A stretch of 64,000 nt of DNA from an uncultured Piscinibacter sp. (lineage in GTDB: Bacteria; Pseudomonadota; Gammaproteobacteria; Burkholderiales; Burkholderiaceae_C): contig NZ_CALFYO010000021.1 of assembly GCF_937952055.1 (NCBI RefSeq), positions 744,001 through 808,000 on the forward strand, written 5' to 3'. A program made the position numbers and the translations under genes. Positions 15,844 to 25,635 of this stretch are shown here, piece by piece (position 1 is the stretch's first letter; every line of letters starts with the position of its first letter). The notes beneath the pieces are model-generated. The model had not been told where the DNA came from and ran no database searches. It saw only the letters and a list, made by a program, of their open reading frames with translations.

Positions 15844-16314
15844 TCAGTTGACGCTGGTGATGATGCCCGAGCCGTTGCCCTGGGCGGCCTGGGCGCGCTG
15901 CGCCTCGTACATCGCCTGGAAATTCACCTCGGACAGCAGCACCGGCGGGAAGCCCGCTCGCGTGCAGACGTCGGAGACGATGGCGCGCAGGTAGGGGTAG
16001 ACGATGCCGGGGCAGGCGATGCCGATGATCTGGTCGAGCTGATCGTTCGGGATGTTGCGGATCTCGAAGATGCCGGCCTGCTTCGCCTCGACGAGGAAGA
16101 GCACCTTGTCGTTGACCTTGGTGGTCACCGTCGCGGTGACGGCGACCTCGTACACGCCATCGGCAATCGCCTCGGCGCCCAGGCCCAGCTGGATGTCGAC
16201 CGCCGGCTGCGCCTGTTCGAGCAGGATCTGCGGCGAGTTGGGCTGCTCCAGCGACAGGTCCTTCAGGTACATGCGCTGGATCTGGAACACCGGGGTCTGG
16301 TTGTCGTCGGCCAT
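15844..16314 (-). CDS. secB: Protein-export chaperone SecB
   Basis: A 156-residue SecB. The N-terminal FQIQRMYLKDLSLEQPNSP and the segment IIGIACPGIVYPYLRAIVSD are conserved family blocks. SecB forms a tetramer that keeps preproteins unfolded and hands them to SecA. It lies between grxC (88 bases upstream) and gpsA, reproducing the grxC-secB-gpsA order of many proteobacteria. Confidence 0.97.
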   Translation of the reverse strand: MADDNQTPVFQIQRMYLKDLSLEQPNSPQILLEQAQPAVDIQLGLGAEAIADGVYEVAVTATVTTKVNDKVLFLVEAKQAGIFEIRNIPNDQLDQIIGIACPGIVYPYLRAIVSDVCTRAGFPPVLLSEVNFQAMYEAQRAQAAQGNGSGIITSVN

Positions 16315-16402
16315 GGGAATCTCTGTGGTGGGTGCGGCCGCCGGGATGGCGGCGAGCCCGGGATTATCGCCGCGGCGCTCGACCGGCCTGCGGCGACGGC
16401 GG

Positions 16403-16669
16403 TCAGCGGGCCGAACCGGCGAGCAGAGGCTCGAGCCCGCCGCGCTGGTCCAGCGCGACGAGGTCGTCGCAGCCGCCGACGTGGGTGCTGCCGATGAAGA
16501 TCTGCGGCACCGTGCGCCGACCGGTCAGCCGGATCATCGTCTCGCGCTCGGCCGGGTGCAGATCGACGCGGATCTCCTCGATCTGCGCGACGCCGCGCTG
16601 CATGAGCAGCACCTTGGCGCGCTGGCAGTACGGGCAGACCTGGGTGGTGTACATCTTCACGGCAGGCAT
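16403..16669 (-). CDS. grxC: Glutaredoxin 3
   Basis: An 88-residue glutaredoxin with the CPYC redox centre (Cys12, Cys15), the cis-proline loop RRTVPQIFIGS and the glutathione-binding GGCDDL motif. It reduces disulfides and mixed glutathione disulfides in the cytosol. The start lies nine bases after the rhodanese stop, so the two thiol-handling genes are probably co-transcribed with secB and gpsA. Confidence 0.96.
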   Translation of the reverse strand: MPAVKMYTTQVCPYCQRAKVLLMQRGVAQIEEIRVDLHPAERETMIRLTGRRTVPQIFIGSTHVGGCDDLVALDQRGGLEPLLAGSAR

Positions 16670-16678
16670 GGGTGACTC

Positions 16679-17089
16679 TCAGGCGTTCTTCTCGACGGGC
16701 AGGTTGGCTTCGCGCCACGCCGCCAGGCCCCCGGCCAGCACGTGCGGATGCTCGAAGCCACGCTTCTTCAGAATGCCGGCCGCCCGCATGGCCCGCGCGC
16801 CGGACGCGCAGACCAGCACCACCGGCACGCTCTTGTTCTTCGGCAGTTCGTTCGACGCCTCGAGGCTGCCCAGCGGCACGCTCTTCGCGCCCACGGCATG
16901 CCCGGCGGCGAACTCCGCCGGCTCGCACACGTCGATCAGCACCGCCTTCTCGCGGTTGATGAGCTGCACCGCCTGCGCCGGCGTTACGCGGCCGGCACCG
17001 CCGCCGCGCGTGATCGCGGGCCACAGCAACAGCAGACCCGAGGTGATCGCGGCGAGGAACAGAACCCAATTGTCGAGAACGAATTTCAA
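16679..17089 (-). CDS. Membrane-anchored rhodanese-like protein, TTG start
   Basis: A 136-residue protein with one N-terminal membrane helix (about residues 5-24) and a rhodanese domain. The active-site cysteine is Cys94 in VLVCASGARAMRAA, and a second cysteine (Cys55) lies in VLIDVCEPAEF. The TTG at 17089 is chosen because the encoded MKFVLDNWVLFL matches the usual start of these betaproteobacterial anchors; an upstream in-frame ATG would add a poorly conserved extension running towards gpmA. It probably handles sulfane sulfur at the cytoplasmic membrane face. It heads the grxC-secB-gpsA run. Confidence 0.88.
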   Translation of the reverse strand: MKFVLDNWVLFLAAITSGLLLLWPAITRGGGAGRVTPAQAVQLINREKAVLIDVCEPAEFAAGHAVGAKSVPLGSLEASNELPKNKSVPVVLVCASGARAMRAAGILKKRGFEHPHVLAGGLAAWREANLPVEKNA

Positions 17090-17192
17090 GGCAGCCCTTG
17101 TCAGCAGCGACACAAAGCGCGAATCATACAATTCGACGCTCCCCCGAGCGGCCACACCCGGCCATTTCCCCACAGCTGCCCCGAACCGCGCC

Positions 17193-17936
17193 ATGCACAA
17201 GCTCGTCCTCATCCGCCACGGCGAATCGACCTGGAACCTCGAGAACCGATTCACCGGCTGGACCGATGTCGACCTCACGCCGACCGGCGTGGCGCAGGCC
17301 AAGGAGGCCGGACGGCTGCTCAGGGCCGAGGGCTACGAGTTCGACCTCGTCTACACCTCGGTGCTCAAGCGCGCCATCTGGACCACCTGGCACGCGCTCG
17401 ACCAGATGGATCGCAGCTGGCTGCCGATCGTCAACACCTGGCGCCTCAACGAGCGCCATTACGGTGCGCTGCAGGGACTGAACAAGGCCGAGACGGCGAA
17501 GCAGTTCGGCGACGACCAGGTGCTGATCTGGCGCCGCAGCTACGACACGCCGCCGCCGGCGCTGGAGCCGAACGACCCTCGCTGCGAGCGCACCGACCGC
17601 CGCTACGAGAAGCTCGCCCCCGGCGAGGTGCCGCTGACCGAATGCCTGAAGGACACGGTGGCGCGCGTGCTGCCGTACTGGAACGAGACCATCGCCCCGG
17701 CGATCCGCGGCGGCCAGCGCGTCCTGATCTCGGCCCACGGCAACAGCATCCGCGCGCTGGTGAAGTACCTCGACGGCGTCTCGGATGCCGACATCGTCGG
17801 CCTGAACATCCCCAACGGCATCCCGCTGGTCTACGAGCTCGATGCCTCGCTCAAGCCGCTGCGCAGCTACTACCTTGGCGATGCGGAAGCTGCTGCAAAG
17901 GCTGCTGCCGCGGTGGCGAACCAAGGCAAGGCCTGA
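17193..17936 (+). CDS. gpmA: 2,3-bisphosphoglycerate-dependent phosphoglycerate mutase
   Basis: A 247-residue glycolytic/gluconeogenic enzyme interconverting 3- and 2-phosphoglycerate. The phosphohistidine motif LIRHGESTWN (His10 in the mature frame) starts the protein, followed by NRFTGWTDVDLT; the second catalytic histidine is in ISAHGNSIRALVKYLDG. The ATG at 17193 starts directly at MHKLVLIRHG. It diverges from the rhodanese gene; a TACAAT (17127-17132) in the gap could be its -10. The C-terminus is alanine-rich. Confidence 0.97.
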   Translation: MHKLVLIRHGESTWNLENRFTGWTDVDLTPTGVAQAKEAGRLLRAEGYEFDLVYTSVLKRAIWTTWHALDQMDRSWLPIVNTWRLNERHYGALQGLNKAETAKQFGDDQVLIWRRSYDTPPPALEPNDPRCERTDRRYEKLAPGEVPLTECLKDTVARVLPYWNETIAPAIRGGQRVLISAHGNSIRALVKYLDGVSDADIVGLNIPNGIPLVYELDASLKPLRSYYLGDAEAAAKAAAAVANQGKA

Positions 17937-17947
17937 CGCGCATCCGC

Positions 17948-19063
17948 CTATTCGGGCAGTCCGAACAGGCGCTCCGGCGGCAGGCGCAGCACCAGGTTCT
18001 TCGCCGACGCCAGCGCGGTGATGGCGAATTCGGCCTTGGCGGTATCGCGCACCACCGTGTTCACGTTGGGCATGCCCTGGCGGTCGGTGATGCTGGCCGC
18101 GAGTGGCTTGCGCGCATCGGCGCTGCGCCGCACCACCACCGCCATCTCGCCCGACTTCAGCTGCACGAACTCTCCCGGCGGGTAGATGCCGAATTCCTTG
18201 ATGATCGCCGCGGAGGCCGCTGTGCCGCCGCTGTCCTGGTAGAGCTGGCGCGCCGCCGCCTGTGTCGTCAGCGGCGCTCGCAGCGCGCGCGGCGCCATCT
18301 TCGCCAGGAACACGTCGATCAGGCGCAGTACCGTGGGCAGTTCGCCCGCGTCGCGCAGACCGGCGGGATAGCCGCTGCCGTCGGCGCGCTCGTGGTGCCG
18401 TGCCACGGTCTCCAGCCAGTCCGGATCGGCGATACCGGCCGCCTCGAGGATCGCCACGCCCTGCGCCGGATGGGCGCGGATCAACTCCGTCTGCGGCGGC
18501 GTCGGCGGCGCACCTTGTGCCGCCATGCGGCCCTGCAGGTCGAGGATGGCGATGTTCATGGTCAGCGCCGCACGCATCAGCGTGTGCGTGCGCCGCTCAT
18601 CCCAGCCGAGCCGGCGCGCCATCAGCAGGGCCACCAGCGCGCAATGGATCGAATGAGCGAGGGCGTAGATCGTCAGCCGCTTCGGGTCCTGGCGCACGGT
18701 CAGGTAGATCGCGATATCGGGGTCGCGCAGGGTCAGCACCTCGATGCGCCGCACCAGTTCGTCGACGCGCCCCGTGAAGCCGGGTTCGGCAGCGCTGCGC
18801 AACGTGCGGTCGAGCTGCCACAGCATCTGTTCCCACTGGGCGAACAGGCTCACTGGCCGGCGCTCCTCCGCGTCGGCGCGGGAGGCGGCGCGCACTTCCT
18901 CGATGTCGACGCTGGCGCCGCGCTCGAGCACTGCGGCGAGCTGCGCCTCGCTGGCGATCACCTGGCCGCGGGCGAGCAGCAGTTGTCCGTGCTGGTCGCG
19001 CACGCCCCAAGGCAGCGGCTCGCCGAGCCGCACCTGGCTTTGCACCAGCCGCAACAGCTCCAT
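17948..19063 (-). CDS. HD-GYP domain protein with degenerate HD motif
   Basis: A 371-residue protein. The N-terminal domain (about 1-60, LPWGVRDQHGQLLLARGQVI) resembles the domain preceding HD-GYP modules in Burkholderiales. The HD-GYP region starts near HSIH (137-140) and keeps ARHHERADGSGYP (221-233). At the place of the catalytic LHDIGK it reads TMNIAI, so the metal-binding His-Asp pair is replaced by Met169-Asn170. It may therefore be a c-di-GMP sensor or scaffold rather than a phosphodiesterase. It follows the PRPP synthase-like gene by 49 bases on the same strand and converges on gpmA. Confidence 0.82.
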   Translation of the reverse strand: MELLRLVQSQVRLGEPLPWGVRDQHGQLLLARGQVIASEAQLAAVLERGASVDIEEVRAASRADAEERRPVSLFAQWEQMLWQLDRTLRSAAEPGFTGRVDELVRRIEVLTLRDPDIAIYLTVRQDPKRLTIYALAHSIHCALVALLMARRLGWDERRTHTLMRAALTMNIAILDLQGRMAAQGAPPTPPQTELIRAHPAQGVAILEAAGIADPDWLETVARHHERADGSGYPAGLRDAGELPTVLRLIDVFLAKMAPRALRAPLTTQAAARQLYQDSGGTAASAAIIKEFGIYPPGEFVQLKSGEMAVVVRRSADARKPLAASITDRQGMPNVNTVVRDTAKAEFAITALASAKNLVLRLPPERLFGLPE

Positions 19064-19112
19064 CGTGATCCTCCGCGCCCGATACGGGACGCAGTATGGG
19101 AGCTTTGCACAG

Positions 19113-20000
19113 TCAGCTGCAATCGGCGATTGCCCTCGCGAGCAGGGGCGCGACGGAAATCACGTTGCTCGCGTGCGGCACGGCGTCGGTGCTCCAGATG
19201 CGGCGGATGCCGTTCGCTTTCAGCAGTTCGACCGCATTGCCGCCGAACAGCGCATGGACCACGGCGACGTCGATCGCCGTCACACCACGCTCGCGCAGCA
19301 TGGTCGCGGCCTGCACCAGCGTATGGCCAGTACTCGCCAGGTCATCGATGATCACCACCTCGCGACCCGCGACCTCGTGCGCCGGCAGTTCCACCACGAC
19401 GTCACGGTCGCCGCGCCGCGTCTTGCGGCAGATCACACCCTGCAGACCCGTTGCCTCGCCGGCTGCACGCACCCACTGCTCGGCCTCCTCGTCGGGGCCG
19501 ACGAGCAACGGCGGCGATGCCGCCGGCCACTGTGCGGCGATCCAGGCGCCGAGCAGCGGCGCCGCCGTCAGCGCCACGCCCTGCGCGCCGGGCATCACCT
19601 CGTCGAGCGAGGCGATGCGGTGCAGGTGCGGGTCGATCGTGACCACCCGTTCGAACAGTCCACCGAGGAAGCCTGCGACGATGCGCTGGCTGACCGCCTC
19701 GCCGGGCTGGAAGGCGATGTCCTGACGCATGTAGGCGAGATAGGGCGCGGCCAGCGTGAGGCGACGCGCCCCGAGCGTGCGCGCCGTTCTGGCCGTGAGC
19801 AGCAGCTGCACCAGCCGGTCGTTGGGCTGCTGCAGGCCGCGCAGCACCACCACGCGCTCCGGCAGCACGGGCGGCAGCCTCAGCCTGATTTCGCCGTCCG
19901 GGAAGCGATGCTCGTCCACGAAGGCGAGCTCGCAGCCGATTTCTCCCGCGAGCCGGGTCGCGAGTTCGCGCTCGTCCGCAAAGGCCAGCAGCATCGTCAC
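19113..20000 (-). CDS. Ribose-phosphate pyrophosphokinase-like protein (divergent Prs paralogue)
   Basis: A 295-residue member of the PRPP synthetase family. Recognisable motifs: FPDGEIRLRLP near residue 33, the ATP-site RQD (92-94), DPHLHRIAS (123-131) at the ribose-phosphate site, a flexible-loop basic stretch CRKTRRGD with Lys193, and the PRPP loop IIDDLASTGHT (218-227). It differs clearly from housekeeping Prs, which normally lies near ispE, so this is an accessory paralogue. The gene begins 11 bases after the AMP phosphorylase-like gene, so the two probably act on the same ribose-phosphate pool. An ATG two codons downstream is an alternative start. Confidence 0.85.
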   Translation of the reverse strand: MTMLLAFADERELATRLAGEIGCELAFVDEHRFPDGEIRLRLPPVLPERVVVLRGLQQPNDRLVQLLLTARTARTLGARRLTLAAPYLAYMRQDIAFQPGEAVSQRIVAGFLGGLFERVVTIDPHLHRIASLDEVMPGAQGVALTAAPLLGAWIAAQWPAASPPLLVGPDEEAEQWVRAAGEATGLQGVICRKTRRGDRDVVVELPAHEVAGREVVIIDDLASTGHTLVQAATMLRERGVTAIDVAVVHALFGGNAVELLKANGIRRIWSTDAVPHASNVISVAPLLARAIADCS

Positions 20001-20011
20001 TTCCCCCTGTC

Positions 20012-21580
20012 TCAGGATTCCGAGCCGTTGATTCGAAGCGTGTAGTCGCGCGGCAGTTCGTCGGCCGCGCCGATGCGGAAGCCCGCGTCGGCGGCCGACT
20101 TGCGGCGCGCATAGTCGAGGTCGGCCTCGAATCGCGCATACACGCGGTACAGCACGTCGCCCTCCCGGACCCGTTCGCCGAGCCGGCGCACCAGTTCGAT
20201 GCCGGCACCGGCCACCTTGGGCGCGCCGGCGAGCTGCGCGATGCGCGCCAGCGCGAGGTTGTCGATGCCGGTGACCACGCCGCCGCGAGGCGCGCCCACG
20301 TCGAAGGTCAGCGGCGCCACCGGTGGCGCCTGCCAGGCGAAGGGGCGCCGCCCCTGCGCGTCGATGATCTGGTTCATCTTCGCCAGCGCGCGCCCGGAGT
20401 CGAGGATGTCACGCGCGATCGCGAAGCCGTCGCCGCCGCGCACGTCGGGGTCGAATTCGATCACGCGGCCGGCCAGGCGCAGCGCCTTCTGGCGCAGGTC
20501 CATCGGCGCCGACGGGTCGTTCTCCAGCACCTGCATCACGTCGCGCGCCTCCAGCACCGGGCCGATGCCTCGGCCGACCGGCTGGCGCCCGTCGGTGATG
20601 ACCACGTCGATGCGCAGTTGCAGCCGCGTCGCCACGTACTCGAACAGCTTCTTCAGCCGTTGCGCCTCGGGCATGCTGCGCACCTTGGCGCTCGGCCCGA
20701 CCGGGATGTCGAGTACCAGGTGCGTCGAACCGGCGGCGATCTTCTTCGACAGGATGGAAGCGACCATCTGCCCGGGCGAGTCGATGCCCAGCGGACGCTC
20801 CACCGCGATCAGCACGTCGTCGGCCGGCGACAGGGCGGCGGTGCCGCCCCATGCCAGGCAGCCGCCGGTCTCTCGCACGATCTGCGCGAGCCGCTCGAAA
20901 GGCAGTTCCACCTCGGCGAGCATGGCCATCGTGTCGGCCGTGCCGGCCGGCGAGGTGATCGCGCGCGACGAGGTCTTGGGGATGAGCATGCCGTGCGCCG
21001 CGACGATGGGCACGACCAGCATCGACGTGCGGTTGCCGGGGATGCCGCCGATGCAGTGCTTGTCGACCACCGGCCCCCCGCGCACCTCGTGGCGCCAATC
21101 GAGGCGGCGGCCGGCGGCGATCATCGCCTCGGTGAGGTGCATCACCTCATCGCGGTCCATCTCGAATTGGTTGGCCGCGACCACGAAGGCGGCCAGCTCG
21201 ATCTTCGTGTAGCGCATCTGCGCGATGTCGCGGATGATGCCGTGCAGGTCCTCGCGCGAGAGGCGCTCGCCGGCGATCTTGCGGTGCAGCGCGGCGATCG
21301 AGGCGGCGGGCTCGGCATGCTGCAGGCTGACGCCATGGCCGGCCTCGAGCCCGAGGTCGGCGAAGGCATCCTCGCTCAGGCCGAGTTCGGTGGGCCCGAC
21401 GATGCACTCGTCGTCGACCACGTTGAGCACCGCCAGGATCGTCGCGCCGTTGCCGCTGACCTCGACCTTGGACAGCGCCTGGAAGCCCTCGGCGCGCACC
21501 GCGGTGCAGTCGCGGTGCAGATAGGCCACGTGCTCGCGATAGGTGTCGATCGCCACGCGGCGGATGGTCAGCGGCGTCAC
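20012..21580 (-). CDS. Archaeal-type AMP phosphorylase / thymidine phosphorylase family protein
   Basis: A 522-residue protein, about 80 residues longer than DeoA because of an N-terminal extension domain (about 1-90), as in archaeal AMP phosphorylases. The phosphate-site loop is KHCIGGIPGNRTS (174-186), and PKTSSRAITSPAGTADT (201-217) follows. These forms are those of archaeal AMP phosphorylase rather than of E. coli DeoA, which has KHSTGG. The expected reaction is NMP plus phosphate giving ribose 1,5-bisphosphate plus base. It precedes a PRPP synthase-like gene by 11 bases. No type III RuBisCO or ribose-1,5-bisphosphate isomerase is in the window, so the fate of the product is open. Confidence 0.85.
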   Translation of the reverse strand: MTPLTIRRVAIDTYREHVAYLHRDCTAVRAEGFQALSKVEVSGNGATILAVLNVVDDECIVGPTELGLSEDAFADLGLEAGHGVSLQHAEPAASIAALHRKIAGERLSREDLHGIIRDIAQMRYTKIELAAFVVAANQFEMDRDEVMHLTEAMIAAGRRLDWRHEVRGGPVVDKHCIGGIPGNRTSMLVVPIVAAHGMLIPKTSSRAITSPAGTADTMAMLAEVELPFERLAQIVRETGGCLAWGGTAALSPADDVLIAVERPLGIDSPGQMVASILSKKIAAGSTHLVLDIPVGPSAKVRSMPEAQRLKKLFEYVATRLQLRIDVVITDGRQPVGRGIGPVLEARDVMQVLENDPSAPMDLRQKALRLAGRVIEFDPDVRGGDGFAIARDILDSGRALAKMNQIIDAQGRRPFAWQAPPVAPLTFDVGAPRGGVVTGIDNLALARIAQLAGAPKVAGAGIELVRRLGERVREGDVLYRVYARFEADLDYARRKSAADAGFRIGAADELPRDYTLRINGSES

Positions 21581-21638
21581 TGGACTGCCCTCCGCACTGC
21601 GTGCTTCGGGATTCGCGCTTGGGAACGGCCCGGCGCGC

Positions 21639-22375
21639 TCATGCGCCCTCCTCTCTCAGCCGGCCGACGATGGTGTCGCGCAGGTGCTCGGCGAGCGCGC
21701 GTCGGTCGGCATGGCGCGCGCCCTGTGCATTCTCGACCACGACGGAGGCGACAAGACCCTCCGCCTTCAACGTCGACCACAGCGACGCGGCGAGGCTGGT
21801 GTCGCCGATATAGGTGGGCGCCTGGCTGACTGCCGCGCGCGCATCGCGGTAGCGCAGCACCACCGGCTGCACCGGCGACTCGGTGGCGATTGCCGCCTGC
21901 AGCAGGTTGGCGTGGAAAGGCAGCACATCGTGGCCGTCGCTGGTGGTGCCTTCGGGGAACACGGCCACGACGTCGCCTTCCTGCAGCGCCTGCGCGATCT
22001 GGTGCACCACGCGCAGCGCATCGCGCTTGCGTTCGCGCTCGATGAACAGCGTGCCGCCGCAGGCCACCAGCCAGCCGAGGAAGGGCCAGTGCCTGACGTC
22101 GGCCTTGGCGACGAAGCGCGCCGGATGCACCGCGTTGACGGCGAGGATGTCGATCCAGGAGACGTGGTTGGCCACCAGCAGCACCGGCCCCGGATGCACG
22201 CTGCCGCGCACTTCGAGCGCGATGCCCAGCGCGCGCAGCATGCGCGCCGACCAGCGGCCGACATGGCCCATGCGCTGCGCCGGCCGCAGGAACGGGAACA
22301 GCATCGCGCAGATCAGCGCGCCGCCAAGCGCCTGGCCGAGCACCGCGCCGAGCCGCCAGAGCGCGCGCGGCCACT

Positions 22376-22379
<4 letters not shown>
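21639..22379 (-). CDS. 1-acyl-sn-glycerol-3-phosphate acyltransferase (PlsC family)
   Basis: A 246-residue membrane-associated acyltransferase. The catalytic HX4D motif is NHVSWIDIL; the second conserved block is FPEGTTSDGHDVLPF, and a hydrophobic N-terminus (LGAVLGQALGGALICAMLFPF) anchors it. It probably acylates lysophosphatidate in phospholipid synthesis; a lyso-ornithine lipid acyltransferase (OlsA-like) is a possible alternative. The GTG at 22379 overlaps the pyrC' stop by four bases (GTGA), so it belongs to the pyrBC' transcript. Confidence 0.88.
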
Positions 22380-23673
<1,294 letters not shown>

Positions 23674-23677
<4 letters not shown>

Positions 23678-24636
23678 GGGTTGTTGCCCGCGATGATGGA
23701 CATGACCGCCATGCGCACCGCGATGCCGAAGGTCACCTGCGGCAGGATGACGCTCTGCGAGCCGTCGGCCACCGCCGAATCGATCTCGACGCCCCGGTTG
23801 ATCGGCCCGGGGTGCATGACGATGGCGTCGGGCCTGGCCAGCGCCAGCTTCTCCGGCGTGAGGCCGTAGTTCTTGAAGAACTCGCCGGCACTCGGCAACA
23901 TCGCGCCGCTCATGCGCTCGTTCTGCAGGCGCAGCATGATGATCACGTCGGCGCCGCGGATGCCTTCGGCCATGTCGTGGCACACGCGCACGCCCATCTC
24001 GCGCAGGTCGCCCGGCACCAGCGTCTTCGGTCCGACGGCACGGATCTCGGGCACGCCCAGCGTGGTCAGCGCGTGGATGTCGGAGCGCGCCACGCGCGAA
24101 TGCACGATGTCGCCGACGATGGCCACGGTCAGGTTGGTGAAGTCGCGCTTGTAGTGACGGATGGTGTACATGTCGAGCAGCCCCTGCGTCGGGTGCGCAT
24201 GGCGGCCGTCGCCGGCGTTGACCACGTGGACATGAGGCGCGCAGTGCTGGGCGATCAGGTAGGGCGCTCCGCTCTCGCTGTGCCGCACGACGAACATGTC
24301 GGCGTGCATCGCGCTGAGGTTGGCGATGGTGTCGAGCAGGCTCTCGCCCTTGGCCGTCGAGCTGCGCGCGATGTCGAGGTTGATGACGTCGGCCGACAGC
24401 CGCTTGGCGGCGATCTCGAAGGTGGTTCGCGTCCGCGTGCTGTTCTCGAAGAACAGGTTGAACAGGCTCTTGCCGCGCAGCAGCGGCACCTTCTTCACGT
24501 CGCGGTCGTTGACCGACAGGAATGTGCCGGCCGTGTCGAGGATCTGCGTGAGCACTGCGCGCGGCAGGCCCTCGATCGACAGCAGGTGGATCAGCTCGCC
24601 GTTCGCGTTGAGCTGGGGATTGCGTCTGGACAGCAT
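23674..24636 (-). CDS. pyrB: Aspartate carbamoyltransferase catalytic subunit
   Basis: A 320-residue enzyme for the committed step of pyrimidine synthesis. The carbamoyl-phosphate site FFENSTRTRTTFE, the HPTQGLLD loop and MHPGPINRGVEI are all present. An N-terminal extension of about ten residues (SRRNPQLNANGELIHLLSIE) is as expected for the PyrC'-associated class. It overlaps pyrC' by four bases and follows pyrR after an 85-base gap that can form hairpins. Confidence 0.97.
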
Positions 24637-24721
24637 CAGTGGGCCTTTCGCCGGGCCGTCCCAGCAACGGCCACGACCCTTCGGGGGGTCTCGCGGTGGT
24701 GAAGCCGCAGGCTTGGGGGCC
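24637..24721 (-). repeat. Hairpin-rich intergenic segment between pyrR and pyrB
   Basis: The 85-base gap holds two small inverted repeats: GACCC/GGGTC (24675-24679 with 24686-24690) and AAGCC/GGCTT (24702-24706 with 24710-24714), plus a GGCC-rich stretch nearer pyrB. It could be a REP-like dispersed element or a folded leader affecting pyrB expression. No U-tract terminator is present. A comparable hairpin cluster lies between ftsZ and lpxC. Confidence 0.4.
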
Positions 24722-25225
24722 TCATGTCGTTTCCTTGATGTCGAAGCTGAATTGGCCCCGCTCGTCGCGGACGAGCGAGAGCCGCTGGCCGCGAGGCAGC
24801 GCGACGCGCGCCGCAGAGAAGGCGGGCTGGATCGGCAACTCGCGTCCGCCCCGGTCCACCAGCACGGCGAGCGTCACGCTGGCCGGCCGGCCGAAATCGA
24901 ACAGCTCGTTGATCACGGCGCGGGTCGTGCGGCCGGTGAACAGCACGTCGTCGATCAGCACGATGTGGCGCCCATCGACCTCGAAGGGCAGCTTGGTGTG
25001 GTCGGCCCCTGCGGCCATGCCACGCGAGCCGAAGTCGTCGCGGTGCAGCGCGCTGGAGATGACGCCATGCTCGCCGGCGAGCCGGAGGTCGCGCTGCAGC
25101 CGCTCGGCCAGCCAGGCGCCCCCCGACCAGATGCCGACCAGCGCGCTGCCCGGCTGCAGCAGCATGCGCACGCCGGCCAGCAGGTCGACGTAGAGCGCTT
25201 CGGCGTCCAGGTTCAGGCTGCTCAT
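24722..25225 (-). CDS. pyrR: Bifunctional pyr operon regulator / uracil phosphoribosyltransferase PyrR
   Basis: A 167-residue type I PRTase fold with the PRPP loop HIVLIDDVLFTGRTTRAVINEL and the LGIWSGG-like GIWSGGAWLAE start. PyrR binds pyr mRNA in Gram-positives and has weak uracil PRTase activity; in proteobacteria its regulatory role is unclear. The stop is followed by an 85-base gap before pyrB. Its ATG overlaps the ruvX stop by four bases (25222-25225). Confidence 0.93.
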   Translation of the reverse strand: MSSLNLDAEALYVDLLAGVRMLLQPGSALVGIWSGGAWLAERLQRDLRLAGEHGVISSALHRDDFGSRGMAAGADHTKLPFEVDGRHIVLIDDVLFTGRTTRAVINELFDFGRPASVTLAVLVDRGGRELPIQPAFSAARVALPRGQRLSLVRDERGQFSFDIKETT

Positions 25226-25635
25226 GGCAAGGTCCTCAGAAACTGCTCCAGGATGATGGCCGCCGAGGCCGCGTCGAGATCGCGCGCCCCCGTGGCGGCT
25301 GCCTCGGTGGTGCTGTAGCGCTCGTCCACCTCGTGCACCGGCAAGCGGAAGCGTCCTTGCAGCTGGCGGGCGAAGCGCTGCGCGCGACGCGTATTGTCGT
25401 GCGGCGCGCCATCCGGATGGACGGGGATGCCGACCACCAGCGCGTCCGGCTGCCATTGCGCGATCAGCCGGCCGATCTCCGCGAGGCGCGTCTCGCCCTC
25501 TGCCGCCACGGTGCGCAGCGGCGTCGCCTGGCGCGTCAGGCTGTTACCGCTGGCCACGCCGACGCGCCGCAGCCCGAAATCGAAAGCGAGAAAGGTGCGG
25601 ACCGAGGCGGGCGAGGCGCTCGCCGAGGCGCTCAT
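25222..25635 (-). CDS. ruvX: Putative Holliday junction resolvase / pre-16S rRNA nuclease YqgF (RuvX)
   Basis: A 137-residue RNase H-like nuclease. The first catalytic Asp is in FLAFDFGLRRVGVASGN; ALVVGIPVHPDGAPHDNT supplies the conserved GxP block, and VHEVDERYSTTEA the second acidic cluster, with the last Asp in DLDAASAAIILEQFL. YqgF matures the 5' end of 16S rRNA in E. coli. It overlaps yqgE and pyrR by four bases on each side, so it is translationally coupled. Confidence 0.95.
   Translation of the reverse strand: MSASASASPASVRTFLAFDFGLRRVGVASGNSLTRQATPLRTVAAEGETRLAEIGRLIAQWQPDALVVGIPVHPDGAPHDNTRRAQRFARQLQGRFRLPVHEVDERYSTTEAAATGARDLDAASAAIILEQFLRTLP

Noticed and set aside
24637..24721. 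tRNA gene in the pyrR-pyrB gap
   Set aside because: No T-loop consensus (GTTCGANTC), no acceptor stem, and the length holds only short hairpins.
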